From: Adineta ricciae
Taxonomy: Eukaryota; Rotifera; Eurotatoria; Adinetida; Adinetidae
Assembly: GCA_905250025.1 (NCBI GenBank)
Contig: CAJNOJ010000042.1
Coordinates: 248,001 to 312,000 of the forward strand
Direction of reading: 5' to 3'
Length of the DNA stretch: 64,000 bases
Position 1 is the stretch's first letter. Every line of letters starts with the position of its first letter. A model generated the notes under the pieces. It had not been told where the DNA came from. It saw only the letters and a program-made list of their open reading frames with translations, and searched no databases. Positions 1 through 11,196 of the stretch are shown one piece after another. Both the position numbers and the translations under genes were made by a program.

Positions 1-283
1 CTAAACAATATTAAAAATTATCACTTCAGAGGATTTGCATTCTGAAAACATCATAGCTTCCTCTCGAGAAAGCAGATCATCTACGTCACGAAAAAGCAAA
101 AAAAATAACGCGTTTCAATGGAATTCTTTTTAATGAGAAAAGGCGAGAGAGAAGAATTCAGTAAAAATAACTTCACATTCCCGCCGCTAAAACAACAAAA
201 ACATTAACACGTTCAGCAAATTCTCAACCTTTCAACTTTTACTCTATCCAGTATTAACTTTTAGATATTCCAACCAACACCGA
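1..283 (+). repeat. 5' flank of mucin-like copy 1, duplicated at 26273-26554
   Basis: From about position 6 the sequence aligns with the 5' flank of the second mucin-like gene, starting at about 26273, with substitutions and small indels. The shared tract runs into both start codons, so promoter and leader were duplicated together with the gene. Both flanks carry short T-rich/AG acceptor-like tracts 20-30 bases before the ATG. These could be trans-splice acceptors (inference). The duplication may extend left of the window. Confidence 0.75.
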
Positions 284-2506
284 ATGGTCGCGTTAAAACC
301 GTTGTTGCTAGGCATAGCCACCTTTTTTGGATTTGCCGCAGTGGTAGTGGTCCTAGGCCTCATTCCTGTATATACAAAAAGTAATGCTACCTCTACTACA
401 GCCGCAACTACAACAAGTACAACCACTTCCGTGACCACTGTCACAACAACAACTACCTCAATTACTACCACAACGTCGACTAATGCAACGTCCTCACTAG
501 TGAACACGACAGCTGCCACCACCGCCACTGTAACGAACACAACATTCTTCACAAACAACACAACGTCAGTCACAACAATCTTTAGCGCGAATACAACAGT
601 AACATATACCAACAGTACATCAACAATAATGAATACAACCGCAACATCGAACAATATAACATCATCCATCTCGAATACCACGGCCTCCACCACAGTTCTC
701 GTAACCAACACAACTCTCTCTCCCGCCAATACAACAGCTGCGTGGATCAACGCAACATCATCCATCTCAAATACTACCGTTGCGACTACAGTTCTCCCAG
801 CCAACACAACGTACGCTACATTGAATACTACAACCACATGGAACAACACAACATCATCCCTGTCGAATACTACAGCTGCAAGTACAGTTCTCCCAGGCAA
901 AATATCATCTGCTATATTGAATGCCACAACGATATGGAACAGCGTAACATCATCCACATCGAATACCACGGTCGCAACCACAATCCTAGCAACGATCACC
1001 ACTGTCTCCACAGTCAATATGACATCGGCATGGAACAACGTAACATCATCCATGTCAAATAGTACAGCACCAACTACAATGCTGCCGGGGAACGCAACGT
1101 CTGCTTCAATGAATTCCTCAGCCGCATGGAGCGCAGGAACATCATCAATGTCCAATACTACAGCACCAACTACAATGCTGCCGGGAAACACAACGTCTGC
1201 TTCAACGAATCCGGCAGCCGGATGGAGCGCAGGAACATCATCAATATCGAATACTACAGCACCAACTACAATGCTGCCGGGAAACACAACGTCTGCTTCA
1301 ACGAATCCGGCAGCCGGATGGAGCGCAGGAACATCATCAATGTCGAATACTACGGCACCAGCTACAATTCTACCTGGTAGCACAACGTCTGCTCCAACGA
1401 ATTCCTCAGCTGCATGGAGCGCAGGAACATCATCAATGTCGAATACTACGGCACCAGCTACAATTCTACCTGGTAGCACAACGTCTGCTCCAACGAATTC
1501 CTCAGCCGCATGGAGAGCAGGAACATCATCCACCTCCAATACGACAGCACCAACCACAATTATACTTAACTGCACAGGGTCCGCTCCAATGAATTCCTCA
1601 GCCGGATGGAGCGCGGGAACATCATCAGTGTCCAATACTACAGCAGCAACTACAATGCTCGCAACGAATGCAGCGATTGCTGGGATGAATATAACGGCAG
1701 CCGGAACGATAGTAGCGGTGAACTCAACATCATCGGCAACTACAGGTGTGGCAATTAACACAGCTTTTTCTGCAGTGAATACGACTGCAGGAACAACGGT
1801 CGGTGCAGGAAATACATCGGCTTCTGTGATGAATGGTATAGCAACCTCAACAGTAGTAGCCCTCAACTCAACGTCGGCTGCAATGGGTACAGCACCAGTG
1901 GCAACAATAGTAAGTGCTACAGCAAGTGCAGGAGGAGGTACGGGTAGTACTATGGGAGCATTGAGGAGTAATACAGTGTCACCGACTGTAGTTGAAACGA
2001 TGAATGCAATGTCATCAGTGATAAATACGGTGGCGGTAACTACTGGCACAATAATCAATAGCATGGTTGGAGCTACGTTAGCAGGTACTAGTGCAGTAAC
2101 TTCATCGATGGAAGCACTGACAAATATGACAGTAGCAAGTACTGTAGGAATGATGCAAACATCTGTTCCCAGCGTAACACCTAGTGGTGCCTCAATGGGG
2201 AGTGCAACATCAGGACCTACAGTAATGGCAATGAATGTATCCGCACCCTCAACGGTATCCCCTGGCGTGGCAATGGGAGGATCAACGAATACAGGTCTAT
2301 ATACTATAGCTGCAAGTACAGTAGGGCAGTCTGTGAGCGTGACTGCTGCGAATAGTGCAACAGATACAGCGACTAGTACAATGCATACGCATTCTACTGA
2401 TGCAACCTCAATGATAATTATGTCAAGTACGCCATATTCAATGTTGAGTTCCCCAGGTAGAAAAAATTGTTCGAAGAGAGCTATAAATGTGTTGAAGTCT
2501 GTTTAG
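284..2506 (+). CDS. mucin-like Thr/Ser/Asn-rich membrane-anchored protein, copy 1, 3'-truncated
   Basis: A 740-residue open frame. Residues about 5-28 form one hydrophobic segment following a Lys, typical of an uncleaved signal anchor. The rest is Thr, Ser, Ala and Asn with dozens of N-x-T/S sequons, arranged in imperfect units of about 28-30 residues (motifs such as SNTTAPTTMLPGN and AAWSAGTSS). That composition suggests a heavily O- and N-glycosylated cell-surface or extracellular mucin; the function is inferred from composition only. In the paralogue at 26555 the first exon ends at an AG/GTACG donor followed by two short exons. Here the equivalent donor is at 2456/2457, but the acceptor before exon 2 reads AC instead of AG (2532-2533) and exon 3 is missing, so translation reads into the former intron and stops at 2506. 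A long antisense frame over the gene is a composition shadow. Confidence 0.75.
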   Translation: MVALKPLLLGIATFFGFAAVVVVLGLIPVYTKSNATSTTAATTTSTTTSVTTVTTTTTSITTTTSTNATSSLVNTTAATTATVTNTTFFTNNTTSVTTIFSANTTVTYTNSTSTIMNTTATSNNITSSISNTTASTTVLVTNTTLSPANTTAAWINATSSISNTTVATTVLPANTTYATLNTTTTWNNTTSSLSNTTAASTVLPGKISSAILNATTIWNSVTSSTSNTTVATTILATITTVSTVNMTSAWNNVTSSMSNSTAPTTMLPGNATSASMNSSAAWSAGTSSMSNTTAPTTMLPGNTTSASTNPAAGWSAGTSSISNTTAPTTMLPGNTTSASTNPAAGWSAGTSSMSNTTAPATILPGSTTSAPTNSSAAWSAGTSSMSNTTAPATILPGSTTSAPTNSSAAWRAGTSSTSNTTAPTTIILNCTGSAPMNSSAGWSAGTSSVSNTTAATTMLATNAAIAGMNITAAGTIVAVNSTSSATTGVAINTAFSAVNTTAGTTVGAGNTSASVMNGIATSTVVALNSTSAAMGTAPVATIVSATASAGGGTGSTMGALRSNTVSPTVVETMNAMSSVINTVAVTTGTIINSMVGATLAGTSAVTSSMEALTNMTVASTVGMMQTSVPSVTPSGASMGSATSGPTVMAMNVSAPSTVSPGVAMGGSTNTGLYTIAASTVGQSVSVTAANSATDTATSTMHTHSTDATSMIIMSSTPYSMLSSPGRKNCSKRAINVLKSV

Positions 2507-2751
2507 ATTACGGTATAAAAACTACTGTTTTACCAACTCTAACGGGATCAACATCGGAAATGACATTAAACCCAGTCACCGTGGTTTCTAGTCTTGGTGT
2601 ACTAACAACAACAGGTACGTAAAAAGTGTAGTTCTTATGTGTAAGCCTTTATTTCGGTCATATGTAAAAATAACTACAGTGTACGACAAAAGTTTAAGCG
2701 ATTTCGGTTTTTTCGCATTCTTTTACATTTCCATTTTTTCATTTTTTTCCT
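2507..2751 (+). pseudogene. Relic of mucin exon 2 and intron 2
   Basis: Bases 2534-2614 are homologous to the 81-bp exon 2 of the downstream paralogue (29041-29121) and keep its length and its GTACGT donor, but the preceding acceptor AG has become AC. Homology fades within intron 2. An acceptor-like polypyrimidine/AG remains at about 2740-2755, directly against the palindrome, and no exon 3 follows. Confidence 0.65.
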
Positions 2752-2844
2752 ATAGTAAGGGATATTAATTTGATTCAGACGTTGTTCTAGGTGGTACGTT
2801 ACTACCTAGAACAACGTCTCAATCAAATTAATATCCCTTACTAT
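2752..2844. repeat. 93-bp near-perfect palindrome (hairpin)
   Basis: Bases 2752 and 2844 pair, and pairing continues inward almost to the centre at 2798 with only two or three mismatches. It sits exactly between the end of the mucin homology and the start of the GT92 fragment. No target-site duplication was identified. It could be a foldback element, a repair scar at a rearrangement junction, or an assembly hairpin. Confidence 0.9.
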
Positions 2845-3201
2845 TGAAAGCTTTTATTAAAGTTCCAAATTCACATGTCAATTCACAAAATAATAGTAAA
2901 GAATTTCTCACATTGTGTACATCGCCTCTACATAACAAAGCTGATTATATAATTCAATGGATTGAATTTCATCGATTAGTTGGATTTCGTAAATTTATCA
3001 TTTCGGCTTGGCCAAATGAAGCGTCCGTGCGTCACAATCCGTTACCTAACAAAATACTTTCACATCACTCTGCAATTTCCAGAGCTTCGAGCTAACAGCA
3101 CGAGCTATTCCAGAAGGTAGTTTGCAGAATGATGTCTTAAATCCGAATCGGTAAAACGTCGTGACTCACAGACAAAATGGCTATAATTACCTGGCCAGGC
3201 C
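2844..3201 (+). pseudogene. GT92 glycosyltransferase, 5' fragment
   Basis: The frame from 2844 to 3095 includes a segment reading YIIQWIEFHRLVGFRKF, which matches the N-terminal signature of glycosyltransferase family 92 (DUF23) enzymes. The frame then breaks, and another frame (3092 onward: TARAIPEGSLQNDV) continues through 3091-3201. That stretch is almost identical to 11197-11307, where the rest of the domain follows. After 3201 the sequence is unrelated and the catalytic half is absent. There is no obvious native start codon, because the palindrome lies immediately upstream. A truncated pseudogene is most likely. Confidence 0.6.
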
Positions 3202-4239
3202 AATTTTAGAAGTTTAAAAGTTCAATACTCGACTGGTCTTTTCGACTTATACATGTACGGCACGATGGAAACTGAAAGCTAGAAGATTTGGGACGATTTT
3301 TGGCATTTTAGAGAAGGAGGGAGAGGTCTGATGGAAAACCATTCTATTACAAAATTGTAGAGCGCGTCGAGTTCGACTTAGAAAGTTCACACGATCGAAG
3401 CAGAACCAGAAATACTCGAATCGGAGGCTATGATATCCTACGTCTTTATTGTCCAGTATGTACCTATGGTACATTAAAGGTATGGACAGTGAGATTTTAA
3501 TACCGTATAATAGGTTTAAAGTAACTTTCTTTTAGATAGTCTCATAGAAAAAAGAAAGCTCTATTTTTCTATGCTAGTTGCTCAAACTTCAACTACTACA
3601 TATACTGAACGATAAAAATACGATCTGATATAACCAGCCGAAATAGATTTTATAAATAGTTTAATATTATTCTCTTAAGTGAAGTTCCATCGAATAGTGT
3701 AGAGAGATAGAGCTTCTTTTTCTCTTTAAGAATATATAAAATAAAAGTTCTTTAAGGCTTATCATAAGAGATTAAAGTATCACTCTACGAACTTTTGGTA
3801 TGCCGTAAGTATACGTAAGTGTCAACGAAGAAATTTTGAATATATTGCTATCTGCCTCTTCTATAGTTTTTCGACACGCAAAGCTTTTAGTACAGTTATG
3901 GCTCAATTACCACTGGATATCTTCCACTAGTCATTCAAACATTTGTCACTTTCAACTAGTTACATTCGAGCGAACCTTATTTTTTGAAGGTCGGTGAAAA
4001 GGATTTGCTGCATTTTTATTGTGCCTCACACTTTTCGTTAGAGAAGGACAGCGCGAAAAGCTTTTTTCCGGATAATTTTTCATTCTACCAACACGGTATA
4101 CTCCTCACGTGCACATGTAAGAAGTTTCATAAAAAATATTATTGTGAACTACTTTGGTTTGCACGCGACGGGCTTGTTATAAATGCTGTCGAACATGACA
4201 CTCTGATCATTATGTTGGTAACCAACTGTAAAAAGTGAA
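3202..4239. other. Intergenic, no gene recognised
   Basis: AT-rich sequence without a supportable gene. A short frame at 3984-4238 just before the transporter has no recognisable homology and a non-ATG start, so I treat it as leader or spurious. Confidence 0.5.
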
Positions 4240-5364
4240 ATGAGTAGTGATGAAGAGCGTGAATTACTAATCAGTAATAAGACAAAGTGTTATGATGCCT
4301 CTGAGCATCATCCACGTCAAGCATCTCGTCTTGAATGGGCAGAATCGTCATGGACTCGATGGTTCCACTTGCTATTATGGTGGTGGGTAAGTCCAGTTCT
4401 TTCTTTCGGATATAAGCGAGCATTAACAGATGATGATTTTGATAATTTACCTCATGATGATGAATGCTCTGTGTTGTTAAATAAAATGCTTATGTACGAT
4501 TGGATGAAAACTACAACACTACCTGTAATTGCTCAAGCTTTTTGGAAACAGTTTGTATACGTCGGTCTTCTACTTATTCCGTTGATGATAGCTCGTATTG
4601 CGCAGCCGATACTTCTCCATCACATTGTTTCTTTTATTGATAATGATCAACAGAATTCGTCGATAACATCGCCCATCGCTGGCTATTTTTACGCCATTAC
4701 ACTGTTTCTTTGTGCACTTTCCCAGATACTGCTTTACCAACAATATTTTTTCCGATCGGCGCGAATCGGATTAAGGATACGCAATGCACTAATATCACTC
4801 ATCCATACACGTTTATTATCCATCAATATTACATCATTAAACGAAACTACAGCAGCTCCGATAATCAATTTAGTAGCAAATGATGCAACAAAATTTGAGG
4901 ACTTTAGTATGTACTTCTCTTACTTATGGGATACACCGCTCCAGGCTATTATTGTATATGGCATCCTTTGCTGGCTTATTGGACCTCTTCTTGCATTGTT
5001 TGGTTACTTAGTATTGGCCGTATTCATAATCTTACAAGGAATATTTAGTCGACAATTTAGTCGATTTCGTGAGACTACAATAGTATGGGCTGACAAGCGG
5101 ATACAGGCGTTTGAAGAGATCATTAATGGATATCATATTGTCAAAATGTATAATTGGGAGGAGCCGATAAAGAGACGTGTGTTGGAAATACGTCAGCATG
5201 AGTTTACCAGTATTCAATATGCATCTTATCTGCGCGCGTTCAATGTCGCTCTGTTCTTTGCGATAATGCCGATTATGGCATTAGTCACATGTGGTGGAGC
5301 TTTTCTTATCAAGAAACCGTTACATAGAAACATTCATCAAGTACGTAGTTTGCAGTGCCTTTGA
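4240..5364 (+). pseudogene. ABCC/MRP-type transporter, first membrane domain only
   Basis: The 374-residue frame begins like ABCC4-type transporters: a Trp-rich segment (FHLLLWWWVSPVLSFGYKRALT) followed by membrane domain 1 with five to six hydrophobic helices. Conserved inter-helix motifs include LRIRNALISLIHTRLL, FEDFSMYF and RIQAFEEIINGYHIVKMYNWE. Full ABCC proteins are about 1300 residues and act as ATP-driven exporters of organic anions. This one stops inside the last helices of domain 1, and no Walker A, LSGGQ or Walker B motif occurs downstream, so it lacks both nucleotide-binding domains. The frame closes after QCL at 5364; hydrophobic residues continue briefly in other frames. Most likely a 3'-truncated pseudogene, less likely a half-product. 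The family call is firm. Confidence 0.8.
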
Positions 5365-8300
5365 GAACAAAGGGGTTGCATGTCACATACGATCACATTA
5401 TATTAGATCTTCTATGGATATTCGACCTTTTACATGACCATAGTTGCTCTCATGCTCGTCTCTTCGACTCTACTAGTGATGACACCGTTGATAGTGTGCT
5501 GATATCATCACTTTCTCCTTCTCGTTTTTACCTTTCTACTCTCTTTCTTTCTCTCTCTCTCGCTTGAGTAATCCTGCGTTGTGTATGACATAAACAAGAT
5601 TGAATATGTGAAATAGTTCAATCATCATTGCTATCGAAGGTGCTGATACGTTACTCTTCGTGTTTGCCACAGTTTGGTTGTTATATTGTGTCCCTGGTAA
5701 ACGAATTCGTGTATGTCTCTGTTCAGCATGAATGTTTTCGATAACCAGCAACAACAATTTTGTAAACGCATATAACTTTAACAGAAGGGAGGCGCGCAGT
5801 CAACTATTATAATATGTGCTAAAAAGCAATTAATGGTATCACTTCAGTACCATATTTAGTCTATTCAATAGCATGAACGGCGACAGCATATATGAGCAAA
5901 TGGCAAATGTTTTAATAAGACAAGCTTATAATTTAAAAAGCGAGAGGTCAAAGTTTCGAAATAGCCCATGTAAAACATATCACATAAAAATCAACTAATT
6001 TGTGATTATAATCGATTTACGGTAGGGAAAACCGATTAAAATGCCGAGCATTCGATTTTTCCGATATAATTTTCTAATTTTAATATATATGTTGCTATAA
6101 ATCATTGAAAATCGATGCTGTTTCATCGCTTATCACCAATTGCATTCCTCAGAGTCTGATAAAATCAATTAATAACTTATTTCATTCACCAGAATCAGTT
6201 CTATTCCTAATCAGTTATCATCGAATGTACAAGAAATCAGTAGTATAGCTCATTAACTGTTAGAACTATATACATTAGCAATGTTTGCGCTTTGAAAGAT
6301 AACCCTTAGACAACAGTTTAGATTGCGTAGCAACTGGCATTTTCTGACTTTTGCTATAGTTCTTTTTTATATTCTTATGTGAAAAACATTGAAGTGAGCA
6401 ATAAGTATACTTTATTGTATGCATAGTATTGCTTGATATTTGAGATCTGTATTAGCATTGGCATGAACCCCGAAAGTTTCCAGTTTCAATAAACAGTGAT
6501 CAATCATTTACTAGTAAGAGTTTCTCTTTGCCTAAGGACATATTTGATGCCAAAAAAACAGGAAACAATAATTTTATGAAATCACTATTTCTTTAAGTTT
6601 TAGGTTCACCCATAAACAAGAATGAACGGTAAATAATTAGAAATAAATTTTCATCTTCATTCACAAACAATGTGGATGTTAAAACAATCGGTAAGAAATA
6701 GCTCAATGAAATAGCTGTCCTTTTGTTACAGATCGATTCACCTGTTCGAATCAATGGGGGATCACAATTTATTTCACAAATTGTTCATAAATCATCACCA
6801 ACAATGAATCGAGAAGTATATTGGAATCAAAATATACTGTATACCAACCGTCGACAAAGTTCTTACTCTTTCTTCTCCCACAACGCCCATGACTAATTAA
6901 AAGAATGATTATACGATTGTGATAGAGATTACAATGGAAGAAGGAGCTGTATTGAATGCACATGATTGCAGTAGATTTAAATTGATTTAAAATTGGCCTT
7001 TAGTTTATTAAAAACCAATTTGAATCATACACGCTCAATCGATTCTCAATCGATAATACAGAGATTAAAAACCGAAGATAATCAACTTTTTTTATTATAA
7101 CCAATCACCCACGATTATAATCGATTCGAAATGAAAAAAAAATTGATTAAAGGTGTATAATTTAAATCGATTCTTAATCGACTATTAAATCAATTATAAT
7201 TTGGTTTTTGTCTCATTTTTTTACATGGGAAGTGATCAGGTTGCATACAGAGAAAGAGTTGATCGCATCATCTTCAAATTCTTTTAATTTTACAGAACTT
7301 AATTGGACAGTGATGAACGATTTTCACGCAGAACGAATGAACTTCTTGTACTTCAAAAGTCCACTCTCTTTCTTTTAATTATTGTACATTAACAACCAGT
7401 ATCAGTCATTAAAACGTTGAACTCTGGCGTCAACTGGCACTCGATAAGGTAAACAGACAAGAGGTTCTACATCTTATAGTTATTATTTGTAAATAGTTCA
7501 GCTAGTCATAGTATATTGCTGCTATTCGTGCGTCTAATCAAACAGAGATTAGAATATCGCTAAAGGTATCGGAAAGCAGTCGATTATTTCTTTCTATACA
7601 AAAGCAAAATGGCGTCAAATATTCTTCCCGTGTTAATACGAATTGCTATCTCATGCGCACTGTGACAACATTTGTGTATTCATCAATTAATCTTTCGAAC
7701 ACAGATAGATGACTCATGTATATATTATCATCTTCTCCTTTCTGTTCATTATATCTATGCATCTCGTCTCATAGCGAGTTCATCTTCATCAGTTCATCTA
7801 ATGATTCTTTTCTCTTCTTCGTGTTTCTCTCTGTCCATCTCTTTCTCTCCCTGTTCTCTCTTGACCGATGCGCTCAAAAGAAAAGAGAACAGAGGGAACG
7901 AATATAAAAGGAAATGTTTGGTTGAAATAAAGTCAGTCGAATCACCTTGAATAAAGTTTGTCGTTACACGCACTAAAAATCTAGAAGTAAATTATTATAT
8001 GTGCTGTTTTCATTTATTGTATGCTGTATTATTTTTGTAATATAAAGTATTGTTTTAAGGCATTTGAAACTAGCGAAAGTAATTTAGGCTTTCAGTCTTC
8101 TTGGTCACTCTTGTTTTTATAAGTAGCATTGCAGTCGGTGCATTGAAAAGAGAATAGATGGACGTTCATTGTGGTCTATTAGTGTGTTACGTTCTTTTTT
8201 TTGTCCTAAAATTTATTATTTGCAGGATTTCACCATAAGGACGAATGTAAAATGTATCTTAACGGTGAATACATGTTCCAGCAATCCAGATTCAGAGAAA

Positions 8301-10423
8301 TCACAGCAATAAAATCATATGCTTAATATTATCGAATAGTCCTGCAAATCGCGTTTATGCTGAACGGTAGTCTCGAATGTATTATCTATATACTACTACT
8401 TAATACCATGTTTCATAGTGAAGACTCTTGTGTATTGCTTTCATAACCTCGAATTCATACCACGCTTTCTGACATACTATTCGGAAGGAAGCATAACGAA
8501 ACAAAAGCGTTTCTCGTATGTGTGTGATTGCGTGCCTAAGTCTCCTTTATGAGTCTTCCGTTTGCGAAAGCTCTCACTATACGCTAGATCGAATTCGTTC
8601 ATTCTACGTATTTTCCAGTTATGATATGTTCTGAATGAAATTTACAAAATACTATCATTCTTGGATGTATTATTTAATGCGATTCGTCTATTTAAAGCAC
8701 CTATGGCAGGCTTGGCTGACACTACTTCGTCTTTCTTTCGCTTATGTCCTTTTTGTTACTTATCTCCTCTCAATTTCGTTTCTTCTTCTCTTCTCTACTC
8801 CTTTTCATAGGACGATGTTCTCTTGTCTACGGTCGGGGATCTCCTTTATTTAATAGATCCTTCTACATTGATTTATATTATGATGTTTTCTGCCTACAAA
8901 CAGGGATTCTCTTTGACTGAAAGGTGCTTCTGTATCTTTTTACAGTGTATTATTCTCTCACATTTGATCGTGAATTTTTTGGGCAGACGTATCAAAATAT
9001 CGTCTTTTTGTTATTAGAGTTCAGTTCCTCCGTGCATAATGCTTTCTATTACCTGTTATGATACTAAAGGTAATGGGCAAATGGGTTGATATACAAACTA
9101 ACTCAGAAGTAGGGAAGAGTACATTCTTCTAATTCTACTTCTACGGACTTAATCACAGCTATCAAGCTACTTCCCCTTATTATTATATCGTCCTGTGGTT
9201 AATTTTGTCTTAATGTATTATTCTGTTTACTGTTGAAATAAAAATGTGTTCCATCAGTAACGTATATTACATGCCATCATAATCTTTCTCAACATTGTCA
9301 TCCAATTTTCATGAAAATATGGTTCAATACCGTCAGATCAAGTTTGTTGCATGTACAGGGTTTTTTATATCACGTGTTCTTCGTAAAATTATGCGATCAT
9401 TTTCGTTTCATAAATATGGGTTCTTTGAACTCAGTTTAGTACTGACAGATGCTCTAAGCTAAAAGATACAAATCTATATTTTTACTCTTTGTAGCTAATA
9501 TTTCTCGTGGTAGTCAAACTGTTATAAATGGTTTTTAGGCTTAAAAGACAAATACTAAGATGAATTGATAGATTAACAAAGTTCTTCTTAGATACTGATT
9601 CCAGTAACTTTGATAATTGAATCCTACTGACTAAACCAAGTACTTCGAAGGGTAAGTAAAAGAAAAAATGATGTAATAAGAAGAGCATTTATTATGAATA
9701 CACCACAATAAAATGTTGCTCAGATAGAAGATTACGCCAAAGTGAATGCATAATGCATAAAAAAAATTATACTACAGATAAGGATACAAGGGAATACATG
9801 GTACAAATTCTAGGTTCTGGGAATAGTGTATATCACTGTAACCGTATATGTATCGCAGCAAGAAGAATACCAGCAAATGATAATACAACTTCTAGTTGTT
9901 CGTGTGCATCTCTAACATGTCGCACATATCTGCACAAAAATTTCTCCTGTTATCACAATCACTTTCATATATTCGTGTCTTTATATGGTTTCATGTAAGG
10001 TGCACGCACAGCAAAATTAAAGTAATTTTTCGATTTTCACACACCATTCGATAGAAAATTTCACGGCGGTCGAAAATATGTGTGTGTCTTGCTTTTTTAA
10101 AACCTCTTTTCTGGTAAAAAAATTGAAAACAATTGGTGCATATTAGAAAGAGATAGTTTGCTAACTTTTTGTAGCTTCTTCTTTTTTTAAAAATATCTTA
10201 CGATATATCATCTTCTAACTTAGTTTTCCTGATAGATCATGCAAAGCTGAATTAGAAACTGGTCTCAAACAATTTCCAGGCTCAAGCATTGGTTCATAAA
10301 ATGGCTTCCCAAAACCGATACTCAAAAACTAGGACATAATTTTGCAAGTCTGTCAGACTTTTGTTTAGATGAGTTAGACGTGATATTGTTACTCGATTAG
10401 ATGCGCGAGATTCGTTACTTTAA
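5365..10423. other. 5-kb gene-poor AT-rich region
   Basis: No convincing gene on either strand. Open frames are short, rich in Ser/Phe/Leu or Cys and without recognisable motifs. Pyrimidine-rich low-complexity tracts occur near 5510-5570 and 7790-7870. No remainder of the upstream ABC transporter was found. Confidence 0.5.
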
Positions 10424-11195
10424 ATCTATGGAGAGCTTTCCCGAGAATTCCTTTCTGTTGCCGAGAAAAATCGATTTTTCTAGGGACATCTCAAAATCGG
10501 CTAGGTAATTTTTTTTGCCATTTTTTCCTGTTATCGCCTAAGGTAATTAAAACATACCCTAATAGGTTAAAACTGATGCTTAATTTAACGGACATACTTC
10601 TGAGATCTTTTGAAGGGTTTCTGGGAGGTTTTGAAAGGATTTCTGGGAGGTATTTCTGCTACGATGGGGTAGTTTACTGAGTTTCGTATTTTACTGATGG
10701 AACTACAGTAAAAAGAAAATATTTTGCGTCCATAAAAGCATCTACGGATGCCTTTATTCGCACATAGTAACAAAGAAAATGATATATGAAAAAAATAGGA
10801 GAGAACTATCATTTTAAAATCATAAACTAGAGATTTAAGTTATTGTTAATAACACGTGTATGACTTTTAACGGTTCCTTCACATTTAGTACCTGGTTTAG
10901 CTAGATCTAAATTTGATCCAAAGGAACTTCACGATAAAAGTGATTTCTGGGAAAAAATGCAGGTTTTCCATCGCAAACTGAGCTATATGGTCTTCCAAAA
11001 ATCCTTCAAAAGATCTCAGAAGTATGTCCGTTAAATTAAGCATCAGTTTTAACCTATTAGGGTATGTTTTAATTACATTAGGCGATAACAGGAAAAAATG
11101 GCAAAAAAAATTACCTAGCCGATTTTGAGATGTCCCTAGAAAAATCGATTTTTCTCGGCAACAGAAAGGAATTCTCGGGAAAGCTCTCCATAGAT
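10424..11195. repeat. Foldback element with 193-bp inverted arms
   Basis: Arms 10424-10616 and 11003-11195 are reverse complements over 193 bp with a single mismatch. The spacer (10617-11002, 386 bp) has no gene. The outer ends start ATCTATGG and end CCATAGAT. No target-site duplication can be tested on the right, because the next base is N. It may be a non-autonomous DNA transposon or MITE-like foldback, or an inverted duplication created at a contig end. Confidence 0.9.
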
Positions 11196-11196
11196 N
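11196..11196. other. Undetermined base (N) at a junction
   Basis: The only N in the window. It separates the right arm of the foldback from a sequence that starts in the middle of the GT92 gene. Its position at two abrupt homology boundaries suggests a scaffold join, so order and distance across it should not be trusted. Confidence 0.8.

Noticed and set aside
244-2064. 606-codon antisense frame opposite mucin copy 1
   Set aside because: The hydrophobic Val/Ala/Asp repeat product is the mirror of Thr/Asn/Ala codons; the repeat keeps stops out of this frame. No start context or homology.
3984-4238. 84-codon frame before the ABC transporter
   Set aside because: Non-ATG start, no domain, out of frame with the transporter.
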